NCBI GenBank assembly: GCA_001464275.1
Contig: LNFL01000166.1
Coordinates: 30,168 to 94,167, forward strand
DNA: 64,000 bases
DNA from: Actinobacteria bacterium Ga0077560
Lineage (GTDB): Bacteria; Actinomycetota; Thermoleophilia; Miltoncostaeales; Miltoncostaeaceae
Direction: 5' to 3'
The position numbers and the translations under genes were made by a program. The notes under the pieces are model-generated. The model saw nothing but the letters and a program-made list of their open reading frames with translations. It made no database searches and was not told the origin of the DNA. This document shows positions 1-8,437 of this stretch, piece after piece. Positions within the stretch are counted from its first letter, which is position 1, and each line of letters starts with the position of its first letter.

Positions 1-645
1 CGCGTCGGCCTCGGCGCCGTTGCGCACCAGGGCGAACGCGCCGACGTGGGCGGCCATCGCGGCGTCCTCGGCGGAGTCGCCCACCGCCAGGCACGCGTCG
101 GGGTCGGCGCCGCGCCGCGCGATGTCGGTGGCCACCGCGGCGCCCTTCGAGGCCGCGGCCGGGAGCAGGTGGTACACGTGGCCGCCGTCGCCCAGCCGGC
201 CGTTGTCGGCCAGGCGCAGCGCCCCGCCGGAGCGGTCGGCCACCCACGCGGCGGCGCCGTCCCCGGCCCGTCCGCGGAACACGTGGCTGCCCTCGCGGCC
301 CCATTGCGCGGCGGGATGGATCTCCAGCTCCGCCTCGCGGCGCAGCAGCTCCGCGGGGATGCCGGTGCGCGCGATGGCGTCATGCACCGTCTCGCCCGGC
401 GCGGTGGGGTGGCCGCAGTCGCACGCGCCCAGCTCCGGGAGGATCCCGTCGGCCCCCAGCAGCCGGGCCGAGGTCTCCAGTCGCGCGCGGCTCCTGCCGC
501 TCACCAGCACCACCGGCACGTCGAGCGCCCGCAGGCGCAGCAGCGCCCGGACGCCGGCGTCGCAGGGCGCGCCGCCGTCACCGGCCAGCACCGACCCTCC
601 CGGCCCCAGCAGCGTGCCGTCCAGGTCCAGGTAGACGACCCTCAC
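1..645 (-). CDS. HAD-family phosphatase, probable glucosyl-3-phosphoglycerate phosphatase (partial)
   Basis: The C-terminus is cut by the window start, leaving 215 codons. It opens with the HAD motif I (VVYLDLDGTLLG, residues 3-14). It has the motif II region VVLVSGRS near residue 50 and the motif III/IV region GDSAEDAAMAA near residue 195, typical of Cof/MPGP-like HAD phosphatases. The GTG start overlaps the stop of the upstream gpgS C-terminal frame in a GTGA, so the two are translationally coupled. Because GpgS makes glucosyl-3-phosphoglycerate, removal of that phosphate to give glucosylglycerate is the likely role. The substrate assignment is inferred from context; the HAD fold is seen directly. 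Confidence 0.75.
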   Translation of the reverse strand, partial: MRVVYLDLDGTLLGPGGSVLAGDGGAPCDAGVRALLRLRALDVPVVLVSGRSRARLETSARLLGADGILPELGACDCGHPTAPGETVHDAIARTGIPAELLRREAELEIHPAAQWGREGSHVFRGRAGDGAAAWVADRSGGALRLADNGRLGDGGHVYHLLPAAASKGAAVATDIARRGADPDACLAVGDSAEDAAMAAHVGAFALVRNGAEADA

Positions 646-1570
646 GGCGTCCTGCCGCGCAGCAGGGGGCCGATCGGCGGGCGCTCGGCGGGCCGGGTGT
701 CGGTCCGGGTGAGCGCCCAGCCCCCCTCGGCCCGCACCGGCCGCACGTAGGGGCCGGCCGCATCGGCGAGGGCGGCGGGCGCCCGCCCCTCGTCGGCCAG
801 CCGCCGCAGCACGGCCTGCGTGATCGCCGAGGCCATCGTCCCGAGCGCGGCGGTGGGCTGGTTCACGTGGCCTGCGCGATCGCCTCCATGCCCCGGGCAC
901 GCAGGATGTCGATGAGCAGACCGATCTCCACGGCGTAGCCGGTGAAGAACGGCAGGGCCTCCAGCAGTTCCCGGCGGCCCGCCTGCTCGCCCGACAGCGG
1001 CTGGGCCAGCGCGGCCAGGGGCGGGTGGAACAGGTTCAGCAGCGGCCGCGCGCAGATCTCGGTGACCCGCCCGCCCTCGTCGCCCGCGGCCATCGCCCGC
1101 CGGTACACCGCCTTCACGAACGCCACCTCCGGCACGGTGATGAGCGGGCCGAGCATGCCCGGCACGAACGCGGGGTCGAAGTCGCGCACGTCGGCGTCCA
1201 GCCACAGCACCAGGTCCCCCGTGGTGGCCGCCAGGCTCTTCCACATCGCCTCGCCCTTGCCGCGGCCGGGCCCGGCCGCCGGCAGCACGGCGTCGTCCTG
1301 CACCACCACCGCGCCCGCGGCGGCGGCCTCCCGGGCCGTCGCGTCGGTGCTGTGGGAGTCGACCACCACCAGCTCGTCCACCAGCCCGCCGGGCCCCATC
1401 CACCGCTCGCGCACCGTGGTCACGATGGCCCCGACGGTGTCCGCCACGTTCAGGGACGGCAGCACCACCGACACCCGCAGGCCGGCGGCGGCGCGCCGCT
1501 CGGCGAGGTGCCCGGGGTCGAAGTCGCTCCCGTCGAAGGTCCGCTCGCGCAGCCAGGAATCCCGGTCCAT
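642..1570 (-). pseudogene. gpgS: Glucosyl-3-phosphoglycerate synthase with a frame break
   Basis: This is a GT81/GT2-like glycosyltransferase that transfers glucose from an NDP-glucose to 3-phosphoglycerate. The first frame (1570 to 863) shows SVVLPSLNVADTVG near the N-terminus, ELVVVDSHSTDAT, the nucleotide and metal site LWLDADVRDFDP, and the family motif TGYAVEIGLLID, then stops after AIAQAT. The normal GpgS ending (HVNQPTAALGTMASAITQAVLRR and onward) continues in another frame to 642. The family usually has about seven more residues between AIAQ and H-x-N-Q/R-P, so some 19 nt appear to be missing near 863-872. The C-terminal frame still overlaps the phosphatase start (GTGA), so it is probably expressed in the real genome. 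A minus-strand TATCGT lies at 1580-1585, 9 nt before the start. Family assignment is firm; whether the break is real or an assembly error is not known. Confidence 0.8.
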
Positions 1571-1618
1571 CGGGGAGGCACGATAGTCGCAGGGGCGGTG
1601 CTAACGTCCCCACCCGTC

Positions 1619-2692
1619 GTGCGGAACGAACTCAAAGGGCTCGTGCTCTCCGGTGGTGCGGGGACCAGGTTGCGCCCCATCACCCACACGAGTGCCAAGC
1701 AGCTCGTGCCGGTGGCCAACAAGCCGGTGCTGTTCTACGGCCTGGAAGCCCTGCGCGACGCCGGGGTCACCGACATCGGCATCATCGTGGGCGACACGCA
1801 GGCCGAGATCGAGGCGGCGGTCGGGGACGGCTCGCGCCTGGGCGTGCGGGTCACCTACATCCGGCAGGACGCCCCCCTGGGCCTCGCGCACGCGGTGCTC
1901 ACCGCGGCGGACTTCCTGGGCGACAGCCCCTTCGTGATGTACCTGGGCGACAATCTGCTGCGCGACGGCATCCGCGGGCTCGCGGACGAGTTCCGCGCCG
2001 GCGACGCCGACGCGATGATCCTGCTGCAACGGGTGCCCAACCCCTCCTCCTACGGGGTCGCCGAGCTGGAGGACGGCCGGGTGGTACGCCTGCAGGAGAA
2101 GCCGCCGGAGCCGCGCACGGACCTGGCCCTGGTGGGCGTCTACATGTTCACCGCCTCGATCCTCGACTCGGCCCGGGCGATCCGCCCGTCCGCCCGCGGC
2201 GAGCTGGAGATCACCGACGCCATCCAGCACCTCATCGACTCTGGCCTGCGCGTGGACCCGCACGTGGTGACCGGCTGGTGGAAGGACACCGGCAAGCTGG
2301 AGGACATGCTCGAGGCGAACCGCCTGGTGCTCGACGTGATCGAGCCGCGCATGGAGGGCGAGCTGGTGGGGAGCACCATCGAGGGGCGCGTGGTGATCGA
2401 GAAGGGCGCGCGGGTGGTGGACTCCGCGATCCGCGGCCCGGCGGTCATCGGCGCCGACGCGGTCATCGAGAACGCCTACATCGGCCCGTACACCGCCGTG
2501 TCCGACCGGGTGGTGATCCGGCGCGCGGAGGTGGAGCACTCCATCTTCCTGGAGGACAGCCGCATCGAGGACCTCGACGCGCGGGTGGAGAGCAGCCTGG
2601 TGGGCCGCAACGTGGTGATCGCCCGCAGCACCGCCAAGCCCCGGGCGTACCGGTTCATGGTGGGCGACTCCTCGGCGATCGGCCTGATCTAG
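1619..2692 (+). CDS. rmlA: Glucose-1-phosphate thymidylyltransferase, long form
   Basis: It converts glucose 1-phosphate and dTTP to dTDP-glucose, the first step of dTDP-sugar synthesis. The nucleotidyltransferase signature LSGGAGTRLRPIT sits at residues 8-20, followed by KQLVPVANKP, YLGDN and EITDAIQ. After about residue 240 it continues into a hexapeptide-repeat beta-helix (VVIEKGARVVDS, AVIGADAVIENAYIG), which marks the longer StrD/archaeal-type form (357 aa) rather than the roughly 290-aa RmlA. The GTG at 1619 places the signature at the usual distance; a GTG at 1598 is an alternative. It is followed at 2694 by rmlD with one base between. It diverges from gpgS across about 50 bp. Confidence 0.92.
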   Translation: MRNELKGLVLSGGAGTRLRPITHTSAKQLVPVANKPVLFYGLEALRDAGVTDIGIIVGDTQAEIEAAVGDGSRLGVRVTYIRQDAPLGLAHAVLTAADFLGDSPFVMYLGDNLLRDGIRGLADEFRAGDADAMILLQRVPNPSSYGVAELEDGRVVRLQEKPPEPRTDLALVGVYMFTASILDSARAIRPSARGELEITDAIQHLIDSGLRVDPHVVTGWWKDTGKLEDMLEANRLVLDVIEPRMEGELVGSTIEGRVVIEKGARVVDSAIRGPAVIGADAVIENAYIGPYTAVSDRVVIRRAEVEHSIFLEDSRIEDLDARVESSLVGRNVVIARSTAKPRAYRFMVGDSSAIGLI

Positions 2693-2693
2693 C

Positions 2694-3524
2694 GTGCGGG
2701 TCCTGGTCACCGGTGCCGCCGGCATGCTGGGGCGCGACCTGCTGGCGCACCTCGTGGCGCGCGGGGACGACCCGGTGGGCGTGGACATGGAGGTCGACAT
2801 CCGCGATCCCGCGGCGGTCGCCGCCTGCCTGGACCGGGTGCGGCCGCAGGCCGTCATCCACTGCGCGGCCTGGACGGACGTGGACGGCGCGGAGGGTGCC
2901 GAGGACGCCGCCCTGGCGGTGAACGGCACCGGCGCCGGGAACGTGGCCGCGGCGGCCGCGCGCCATGGCGTGCCGCTGGTCCAGGTGTCCACCGACTACG
3001 TGTTCGACGGCACCGCGGCGGGCGACTACGCCGAGGACGCGCCCACGGCGCCCATCGGCGCCTACGGCCGCACCAAGCTCGCCGGGGAGCTGGCGGTGCT
3101 GGCCGCGCACCCCGGCGGCGCCCGGATCGCGCGCACCGCTTGGCTCTACGGGGCCAACGGCCGGAACTTCGTGGACACGATGCGGCGCGTCGGCGCCGAG
3201 CGGGACGAGGTGACGGTCGTGGACGACCAGCTGGGATGCCCCACCTGGACGCGTGACCTCGCGCCGGCGCTGCGCGACCTGCTGGAGCTGCCGCCCGGGA
3301 TCTACCACACGGCCGGCGCGGGCTCGGTCACCTGGGCGGGGTTCGCCCAGGAGATCTTCCGGCGCAGCGGCATCGCCTGCCGGGTGCTGCCCATCACCAC
3401 CCAGGAGCTCGGCCGCCCGGCGCCCCGCCCGGCCCGCTCCGTGCTCGCCGTCACCCGTCCGGACGCGCCCCGGCTGCGCGACTGGCGCGAGGCGCTTGCG
3501 GACTACATCGCGGAGGCGACATGA
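2694..3524 (+). CDS. rmlD: dTDP-4-dehydrorhamnose reductase
   Basis: It catalyses NAD(P)H reduction of dTDP-4-dehydro-L-rhamnose, the last step to dTDP-L-rhamnose. It is a short-chain dehydrogenase fold of 276 aa, the usual length. It has an N-terminal glycine motif VLVTGAAGMLGRDL, the cofactor segment VIHCAAWTDVDGAE, and the catalytic YGRTKLAGE (Tyr-x-x-x-Lys) near residue 122. The start is GTG, one base after the rmlA stop, and the end overlaps rmlB by 4 nt (ATGA). No rmlC (3,5-epimerase) lies in this operon, although RmlD needs its product. Confidence 0.92.
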   Translation: MRVLVTGAAGMLGRDLLAHLVARGDDPVGVDMEVDIRDPAAVAACLDRVRPQAVIHCAAWTDVDGAEGAEDAALAVNGTGAGNVAAAAARHGVPLVQVSTDYVFDGTAAGDYAEDAPTAPIGAYGRTKLAGELAVLAAHPGGARIARTAWLYGANGRNFVDTMRRVGAERDEVTVVDDQLGCPTWTRDLAPALRDLLELPPGIYHTAGAGSVTWAGFAQEIFRRSGIACRVLPITTQELGRPAPRPARSVLAVTRPDAPRLRDWREALADYIAEAT

Positions 3525-4522
3525 GGATCCTGCTCACCGGCGGCTGCGGTTTCATCGGCTCGGCGTTCGTGCGCCTGGCCCTCTCCCGCGGCCACGAGGT
3601 CGTGAACCTCGACAAGCTCACCTACGCCGGGAACCCGGCCAACGTCGCCGAGGTCGCCGGCCACGACGGCTACCGGTTCGTGCACGCCGACATCGCCGAC
3701 GCGGAGCGCGTCGCCGAGGCGCTGGACGGGGTGGAGCTGGTGGTCAACATGGCCGCCGAGACCCACGTCGACCGCAGCATCCTCGACCCGGCCGCGTTCC
3801 CGATGACCGACGTGGTGGGCACCGCGGTGCTGCTGGGCGAGGCCAGGAAGGCGGGCGTCCGCCGCTTCGTGCAGGTCTCCACCGACGAGGTCTACGGATC
3901 GGTGCCCCACGGCGCGTTCCGCGAGACGGACCCGCTGGACCCCAGCAGCCCCTACTCGGCGAGCAAGGCCGGCGGCGACCTCCAGGTGCTGGCCTGCCAC
4001 CGCACCTACGGCATGGACGTGGTGGTGACCCGCGGGTCCAACACCTACGGGCCGCGCCAGTACCCGGAGAAGCTCATCCCGCTGTTCGTCACCAACGCGC
4101 TGGAGGGGCTGCCGCTGCCGGTCTACGGGGACGGCATGCAGATCCGCGACTGGATCCACGTGGACGACCACTGCGAGGGCGTCCTGCACGCCGCCGAGCA
4201 CGGCGTGGCCGGCGAGGTCTACAACGTCGGCGGCGGCAACGAGCTGCCGAACCTCGACATCACCCACGCGATCCTGGGGCTCACCGGCCGCGACGCATCG
4301 CTCATCCGCCACGTGGAGGACCGCCCCGGCCACGACCGCCGGTACGCCCTCGACACCGCGAAGCTGCGCTCCCTGGGGTGGGAGCCCCGGCGCGATTTCA
4401 CCGAGGGGCTGCGGGAGACGGTCGAGTGGTACACGGCCAACCGCGCCTGGTGGGAGCCGATCAAGTCGGGCGAGTACCTCGCCTACTACCGCGAGCAGTA
4501 CGGCGCGCGCGTCGGTGCATGA
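3521..4522 (+). CDS. rmlB: dTDP-glucose 4,6-dehydratase
   Basis: It dehydrates dTDP-glucose to dTDP-4-keto-6-deoxyglucose using bound NAD. The Rossmann motif is LLTGGCGFIGSAFV at residues 4-17. The catalytic region STDEVYGSVPHG and the Tyr/Lys pair in YSASKAGGD (near residue 146) are present, as is RGSNTYGPRQYPEKLIPLF, diagnostic of the subfamily. The length of 333 aa is normal. It is the last gene of the rmlA-rmlD-rmlB unit, coupled to rmlD by an ATGA overlap. About 250 bp of non-coding DNA follows. Confidence 0.94.
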   Translation: MRILLTGGCGFIGSAFVRLALSRGHEVVNLDKLTYAGNPANVAEVAGHDGYRFVHADIADAERVAEALDGVELVVNMAAETHVDRSILDPAAFPMTDVVGTAVLLGEARKAGVRRFVQVSTDEVYGSVPHGAFRETDPLDPSSPYSASKAGGDLQVLACHRTYGMDVVVTRGSNTYGPRQYPEKLIPLFVTNALEGLPLPVYGDGMQIRDWIHVDDHCEGVLHAAEHGVAGEVYNVGGGNELPNLDITHAILGLTGRDASLIRHVEDRPGHDRRYALDTAKLRSLGWEPRRDFTEGLRETVEWYTANRAWWEPIKSGEYLAYYREQYGARVGA

Positions 4523-4769
4523 CGCCCGAACCACACGTGCGGTTTGCGCGGAATCCCTCATCGGAGGTATGCGGGATCGATCATGCGCCGCCGACGCAAT
4601 GGATGCACACGAACGCGCAGGGGGATCGGTCCCGTCTTCTTCGATCTCTTTCGCGCCGCATCCGATCCGCGGCGGTGGTGCCGGTAATCCCCCTTCCGTC
4701 ACCGCCGTCCGGATCGCGGCCGACCCGGCGATGAGGCCCGCGGTCCAATTGCGGAATAGACTGCGCCGC
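4523..4769. other. Non-coding gap between rmlB and the S55 gene
   Basis: Open frames across this 247-bp stretch have no recognisable motif. The only notable site is a TAGACT hexamer at its 3' end (see the promoter entry at 4757). Confidence 0.5.
4757..4762 (+). promoter_or_regulatory. Candidate -10 element of a leaderless promoter (S55 gene)
   Basis: TAGACT lies 7 nt before the GTG at 4770, with no Shine-Dalgarno in between, so transcription would start at or next to the start codon. It supports the GTG at 4770 over the upstream ATG at 4731. Confidence 0.45.
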
Positions 4770-6581
4770 GTGGAAGGTTCTGGCGCCCCTCATCGCAGCC
4801 GTCACCGCGTCGCGCGGCGGCTTCCCATCGTCGTGGCCGCGGTCGCCGCGGGCCTTGCGGTGGCCGGCCCCGCCGCCGCCGCGGATCCCATCATGCCGCT
4901 CTCCGAGGTCCGCGCGGGCATGACCGGCACCGCCTACACGGTCGTGCGCGGCACGACCATCTCGAGCTTCCCGGTCACGGTCACCGACGTGCAGCCGGCG
5001 CCCGACGCCCCGGGCGGCGCGCTCATCCTCATCCGGGCCGAGGGCCCGCTGATCGCCGAGACCGGCGGGATCGCCCAGGGCATGAGCGGCAGCCCGGTGT
5101 ACGTCACCGGGGCCGACGGCGTGCGCCGCGTCATCGGGGCGGTCTCGTACGGCCAGGGTGACGAGGGCAACGTCCTGGGCGCGGTGACGCCCATCGAGCG
5201 GATGATCGCGGTGAGCCGCGGCGCCCAGGCGCTCGAGCGGCCGCGGTCGACGGTGGCCCGCCCGCTGCGGATCGTCCGGAACCGTGCGGCGGCGGTCAGC
5301 GCCCAGCGCTCCGCCCCCGGCACCCGCGCGCTCTACCCGCTGCAGCGCTGGGCCGTCGCCGGCATGAGCCCTCGCCTGGTGCCGCTGCTCCAGCGGGCGC
5401 TGGGCGCGCGCGCGGAGCTGCAGCAGACGCTCCCGCGAAGCCTCCGCCCGGCGGTCACGCTGGAGCCCGGGTCGTCCATGACCGCGCTGGTCGCCGGCGG
5501 CGACTACGTCGTCGGCGCGATCGGCACCGTCACCTACGTCGACGGCAGCACGATCCTCGGGTTCGGCCACCCCTTCACCGGCGCCGGGACCACCCGTCTG
5601 CTGCTCGGCGACGGCTACATCTACAACGTCGTCCCCGCGCCCATCCGTGGCGGCAGCTTCAAGTTCGGCGAGCCGGGCACCGTGCAGGGCATGATCACCG
5701 GCGACCGCCGCGACGGCCTGGTGGGCCGGATCGGCCCGGTCGAGGCGATCCGCATCCGCAGCACCGCCCGCGACACGATGCGCGAGACGCGATCCGACAT
5801 GGACGTGGTGCTGGCCCCGCAGCCGGAGCTGGTGCCGGTGCTCTCCGACATCCTGCAGCTGGAGCCCCTGCTGCGTGTCCGCGACGGCGTCACGTACGGC
5901 ACGCTCAGCGTCACGGTCACGATCCGCGGCGGCGACCTGCCCGCACCGATCGTCTACAAGAACGTCTACGCCGCGGCGGGCGATGTGCTGGGCGTGTCCA
6001 GCGGCGCGGCCTCGCGGCCGCTGACGGTGCTGCTGCAGAACTCGGTGAAGCTGTTCGAGCCGGGCACCATCGAGATCGAGCAGACGCTGCGGCCCAGGAT
6101 CGACGCGATGCGGATCACCTCCGCGCGGATCGTCCCGGCGCGGGTGCGTCCCGGCCAGAAGGCCCGGCTGGTGCTCACGGTGCTGCGGTTCCGCGGCGAT
6201 CCCGAGCGCATCACCGTGCCGGTCACCATGCCGCGCGACCTGGAGCCCGGCCGCGTGAGCTTCCGCGTGGTGCCCAACAGCCCGGACGGGTTCGACCCCA
6301 ACCCGGCGGACCTCACTGCCAGCCTGCTCGGGGAGTCCGCGGCCGCACGCGGCCGCACGCTGCGGGCGGCCGAGGCCGACCTCCGGGAGCTGCAGTCCGT
6401 GCCGCGCGGCCAGCGCGTCCTGCGGACGGTGCGGCGCCTGGCGGAGGACCGCCACGACGCGGTCCGCCTGCTGGCATCGGGGGAGGAGCAGGAGTACCTG
6501 GACGCCGGCGTGCGCGTCCCGGTGCCCGACATGGTGATCTACGGGGGCCGCGCGGTCGCCCGGGTCACCGTGCTCGACTGA
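4770..6581 (+). CDS. Secreted SpoIVB-type (S55 family) serine peptidase domain protein
   Basis: The 603-aa product starts with basic residues then a hydrophobic leader (LPIVVAAVAAGLAVAGPAAAAD), so it should be exported. The S55 signature follows: RAGMTGTAYTVVRGTTIS, then GGIAQGMSGSPVY with the expected nucleophile Ser near residue 108, and later STILGFGHPF. SpoIVB cleaves a spore signalling protein in Bacillus, but actinobacteria of this type are not known to form such spores, so the substrate is unknown. The C-terminal 250 residues are not recognised. It stands alone between the rhamnose operon and a convergent terminator. The start is uncertain (ATG 4731 is possible). Confidence 0.8.
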   Translation: MEGSGAPHRSRHRVARRLPIVVAAVAAGLAVAGPAAAADPIMPLSEVRAGMTGTAYTVVRGTTISSFPVTVTDVQPAPDAPGGALILIRAEGPLIAETGGIAQGMSGSPVYVTGADGVRRVIGAVSYGQGDEGNVLGAVTPIERMIAVSRGAQALERPRSTVARPLRIVRNRAAAVSAQRSAPGTRALYPLQRWAVAGMSPRLVPLLQRALGARAELQQTLPRSLRPAVTLEPGSSMTALVAGGDYVVGAIGTVTYVDGSTILGFGHPFTGAGTTRLLLGDGYIYNVVPAPIRGGSFKFGEPGTVQGMITGDRRDGLVGRIGPVEAIRIRSTARDTMRETRSDMDVVLAPQPELVPVLSDILQLEPLLRVRDGVTYGTLSVTVTIRGGDLPAPIVYKNVYAAAGDVLGVSSGAASRPLTVLLQNSVKLFEPGTIEIEQTLRPRIDAMRITSARIVPARVRPGQKARLVLTVLRFRGDPERITVPVTMPRDLEPGRVSFRVVPNSPDGFDPNPADLTASLLGESAAARGRTLRAAEADLRELQSVPRGQRVLRTVRRLAEDRHDAVRLLASGEEQEYLDAGVRVPVPDMVIYGGRAVARVTVLD

Positions 6582-6642
6582 ACCGCCGCACGCCGGACGA
6601 ACCCGACCGCTCAAGGCGGCGACCCGGCGGACGATGGAGCTT

Positions 6643-6675
6643 TGGGGCGGTTTTGACCCCCGCGAAACCGCCCCA
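6643..6675. terminator. Bidirectional terminator hairpin
   Basis: A perfect 11-bp inverted repeat (TGGGGCGGTTT / AAACCGCCCCA) around an 11-nt loop lies between the convergent S55 gene and the acetyltransferase gene. Confidence 0.7.
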
Positions 6676-6716
6676 TCTCCTCGGCTGACCCGCGCCGCGC
6701 GGGTCACGCCGGGGCG

Positions 6717-7409
6717 TTACTGGGCCTCGAGCAGCTCCACGTCCGGGACGTCCCGCCAGACCTTGGCCGGCAGACCCGCGACGAGCTTCTTGGCCGGGAC
6801 GTCCTTGGTGACCAGCGCGCCGGCCGCCACGAACGCCTCCTCGCCGATCTCGATGCCCGGCAGGATCACCACGCCGCCGCCCACGCGGGCCCCGCGGCGG
6901 ATGATCGCGCCCTTGATCTGCTCGTGGCGCTCCTCGGTGCGTCCCATGAAGTTGTCGTTCGTGGTGGTGACGCACGGGGCGATGAAGACGTCGTCCTCGA
7001 GCTCCGAGTACGCGGTGATGTACGAGTTGCTCTGCACCTTGCAGCGGGCCCCGATGAGGGTGTCGTTCTCGACGCACACGCCGCGGCCGATCACCGCGCC
7101 GTCGCCCACCACGCACCGCTCGCGCACCGAGGCGAGGTCGCCGATGATGGCCTTCTCGCCGATCGTGGTGCCGGCGTAGACCACCGCGCCGGAGCACACC
7201 GCGGCGCCGGCGCCCAGCACCAGCGGGGGAAGCGGGTCCCGCTTGGCGGTGGAGCGGGCCGACAGGCGGGGCTGCTTGCCCAGCACCACGTTGTCCTGGA
7301 TCACGCAGCCGTCGCCGATCACGGTGCCGTCCCGGATGACGACGTTCGCGCCGATCTCGACGTCCTCGCCGATCACGACGCCCTCGCCGAGCACCAGGTT
7401 GTCCCTCAT
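6717..7409 (-). CDS. Left-handed beta-helix N-acetyltransferase (WbpD/WlbB-like)
   Basis: The 230-aa protein is made almost wholly of hexapeptide repeats (VVIGEDVEIGANVVIRDG, TVIGDGCVIQDNV, TTIGEKAIIGDLASV). It has the FMGRTEERHEQIKGAIIRRGARVGGG-type segment seen in acyl-CoA-dependent sugar N-acetyltransferases such as WbpD. The expected reaction is acetylation of the 3-amino group of a UDP-2-acetamido-3-amino-uronic acid. The ATG start overlaps the stop of the upstream dehydrogenase gene (ATGA). Family is clear; exact sugar is inferred from the operon. Confidence 0.82.
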   Translation of the reverse strand: MRDNLVLGEGVVIGEDVEIGANVVIRDGTVIGDGCVIQDNVVLGKQPRLSARSTAKRDPLPPLVLGAGAAVCSGAVVYAGTTIGEKAIIGDLASVRERCVVGDGAVIGRGVCVENDTLIGARCKVQSNSYITAYSELEDDVFIAPCVTTTNDNFMGRTEERHEQIKGAIIRRGARVGGGVVILPGIEIGEEAFVAAGALVTKDVPAKKLVAGLPAKVWRDVPDVELLEAQ

Positions 7410-8437
7410 CCCCCACCCTCCCGGGTCGTGAGCGCGATCGGCGCTCCCGCAGAACGCAGGCTCTCGGTCATCGCCTCGAGCACCTCGACCACAACCGTAC
7501 CGGCATGCCCGTCGGCGAGTGGGGCCGTGCCCGAGGCCACGGACCGCACGAACTCCTCGCAGACCACCTTGAGCGGCTCCACGCCGGGGATCTTCGGGAT
7601 GTGGATGTCGCCCGAGCGCACCTGGATGTACTCGCCGTAGGTCTCGGTGCGCGGCACCGGGCCCTTGTCGTAGAGCGTGACCTTGCGCTCGGTCTCCATG
7701 TCGTCGAACACGACCATCTTGTCGCGGCCGATGACCGTCATCTTGCGCATCTTGTGCGGGTCGAGCCACGAGAGGTGCAGGTGGCCCAGCACCCCGGAGG
7801 GGAACCGGATGCGGCCGAACACCACGTCCTCGACCCCGGCCTGCAGGTAGCTCTCGCCGCTGGCGGAGACCTCCACCGGCCGCTCGCCCACCAGCCACAG
7901 CATCACCGAGATGTCGTGCGGGCCGAGGCTCCACAGGGCGTTCTCGTCGGCGCGGACGATCCCGAGGTTCTGACGGTTGCCGTACAGGTAGAAGACCTGC
8001 CCGAGCGTGCCCTCGTCGATGAGCTGCTTCACCTTCTGCAGCCCCGGGTGGTACACGAGCAGGTGGTCGACCATGCAGATGAGCCCCCGCTCGTCGGCCA
8101 GGGCCGTCACCTCGCGGGCGTCCTTGCCGGTGAGGGCCAGGGGCTTCTCCACGAAGACGTGCTTGCCGGCCTCCAGCGCCCGCTTGGCGAGCGACGCGTG
8201 GGTGGGCACGGAGGTGGCGATCACCACGGCGTCGGTCTCGGGGTCCGACAGCAGGTCGTCCAGGTGCGTCGTGAACCGGGTGGTGGGGTAGGCGGAGCGG
8301 TGCCGGTCGAGGACCGACTGGTCCAGGTCGCAGCACCACCTCAGCTCCGAGCCCTCGAGCCGGGCGAAGTTCCGCGCGAGGTTCGGGCCCCAGTAGTTCA
8401 TCCCGACCACCCCGATGCGGACCGGGGTGTCGGTCAC
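7406..8437 (-). CDS. Gfo/Idh/MocA oxidoreductase (WbpB-like sugar dehydrogenase)
   Basis: This 343-aa NAD(P)-dependent oxidoreductase has an N-terminal Rossmann motif (IGVVGMNYWGPNLARNF) and the family motif EAGKHVFVEKPLALT, which carries the conserved Lys of EKP, near residue 95. A C-terminal alpha/beta domain contains GPHDISVMLW. In the operon it would oxidise C3 of UDP-GlcNAc uronic acid before transamination, as WbpB does. The GTG start overlaps the stop of the UDP-sugar dehydrogenase gene. No aminotransferase (WbpE) is present in the window. Confidence 0.82.
   Translation of the reverse strand: MTDTPVRIGVVGMNYWGPNLARNFARLEGSELRWCCDLDQSVLDRHRSAYPTTRFTTHLDDLLSDPETDAVVIATSVPTHASLAKRALEAGKHVFVEKPLALTGKDAREVTALADERGLICMVDHLLVYHPGLQKVKQLIDEGTLGQVFYLYGNRQNLGIVRADENALWSLGPHDISVMLWLVGERPVEVSASGESYLQAGVEDVVFGRIRFPSGVLGHLHLSWLDPHKMRKMTVIGRDKMVVFDDMETERKVTLYDKGPVPRTETYGEYIQVRSGDIHIPKIPGVEPLKVVCEEFVRSVASGTAPLADGHAGTVVVEVLEAMTESLRSAGAPIALTTREGGG

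Noticed and set aside
4581..6707. A 708-codon frame antisense to the S55 gene
   Set aside because: His/Arg/Asp-rich shadow with no motif; the other strand has a signal peptide and catalytic motif.
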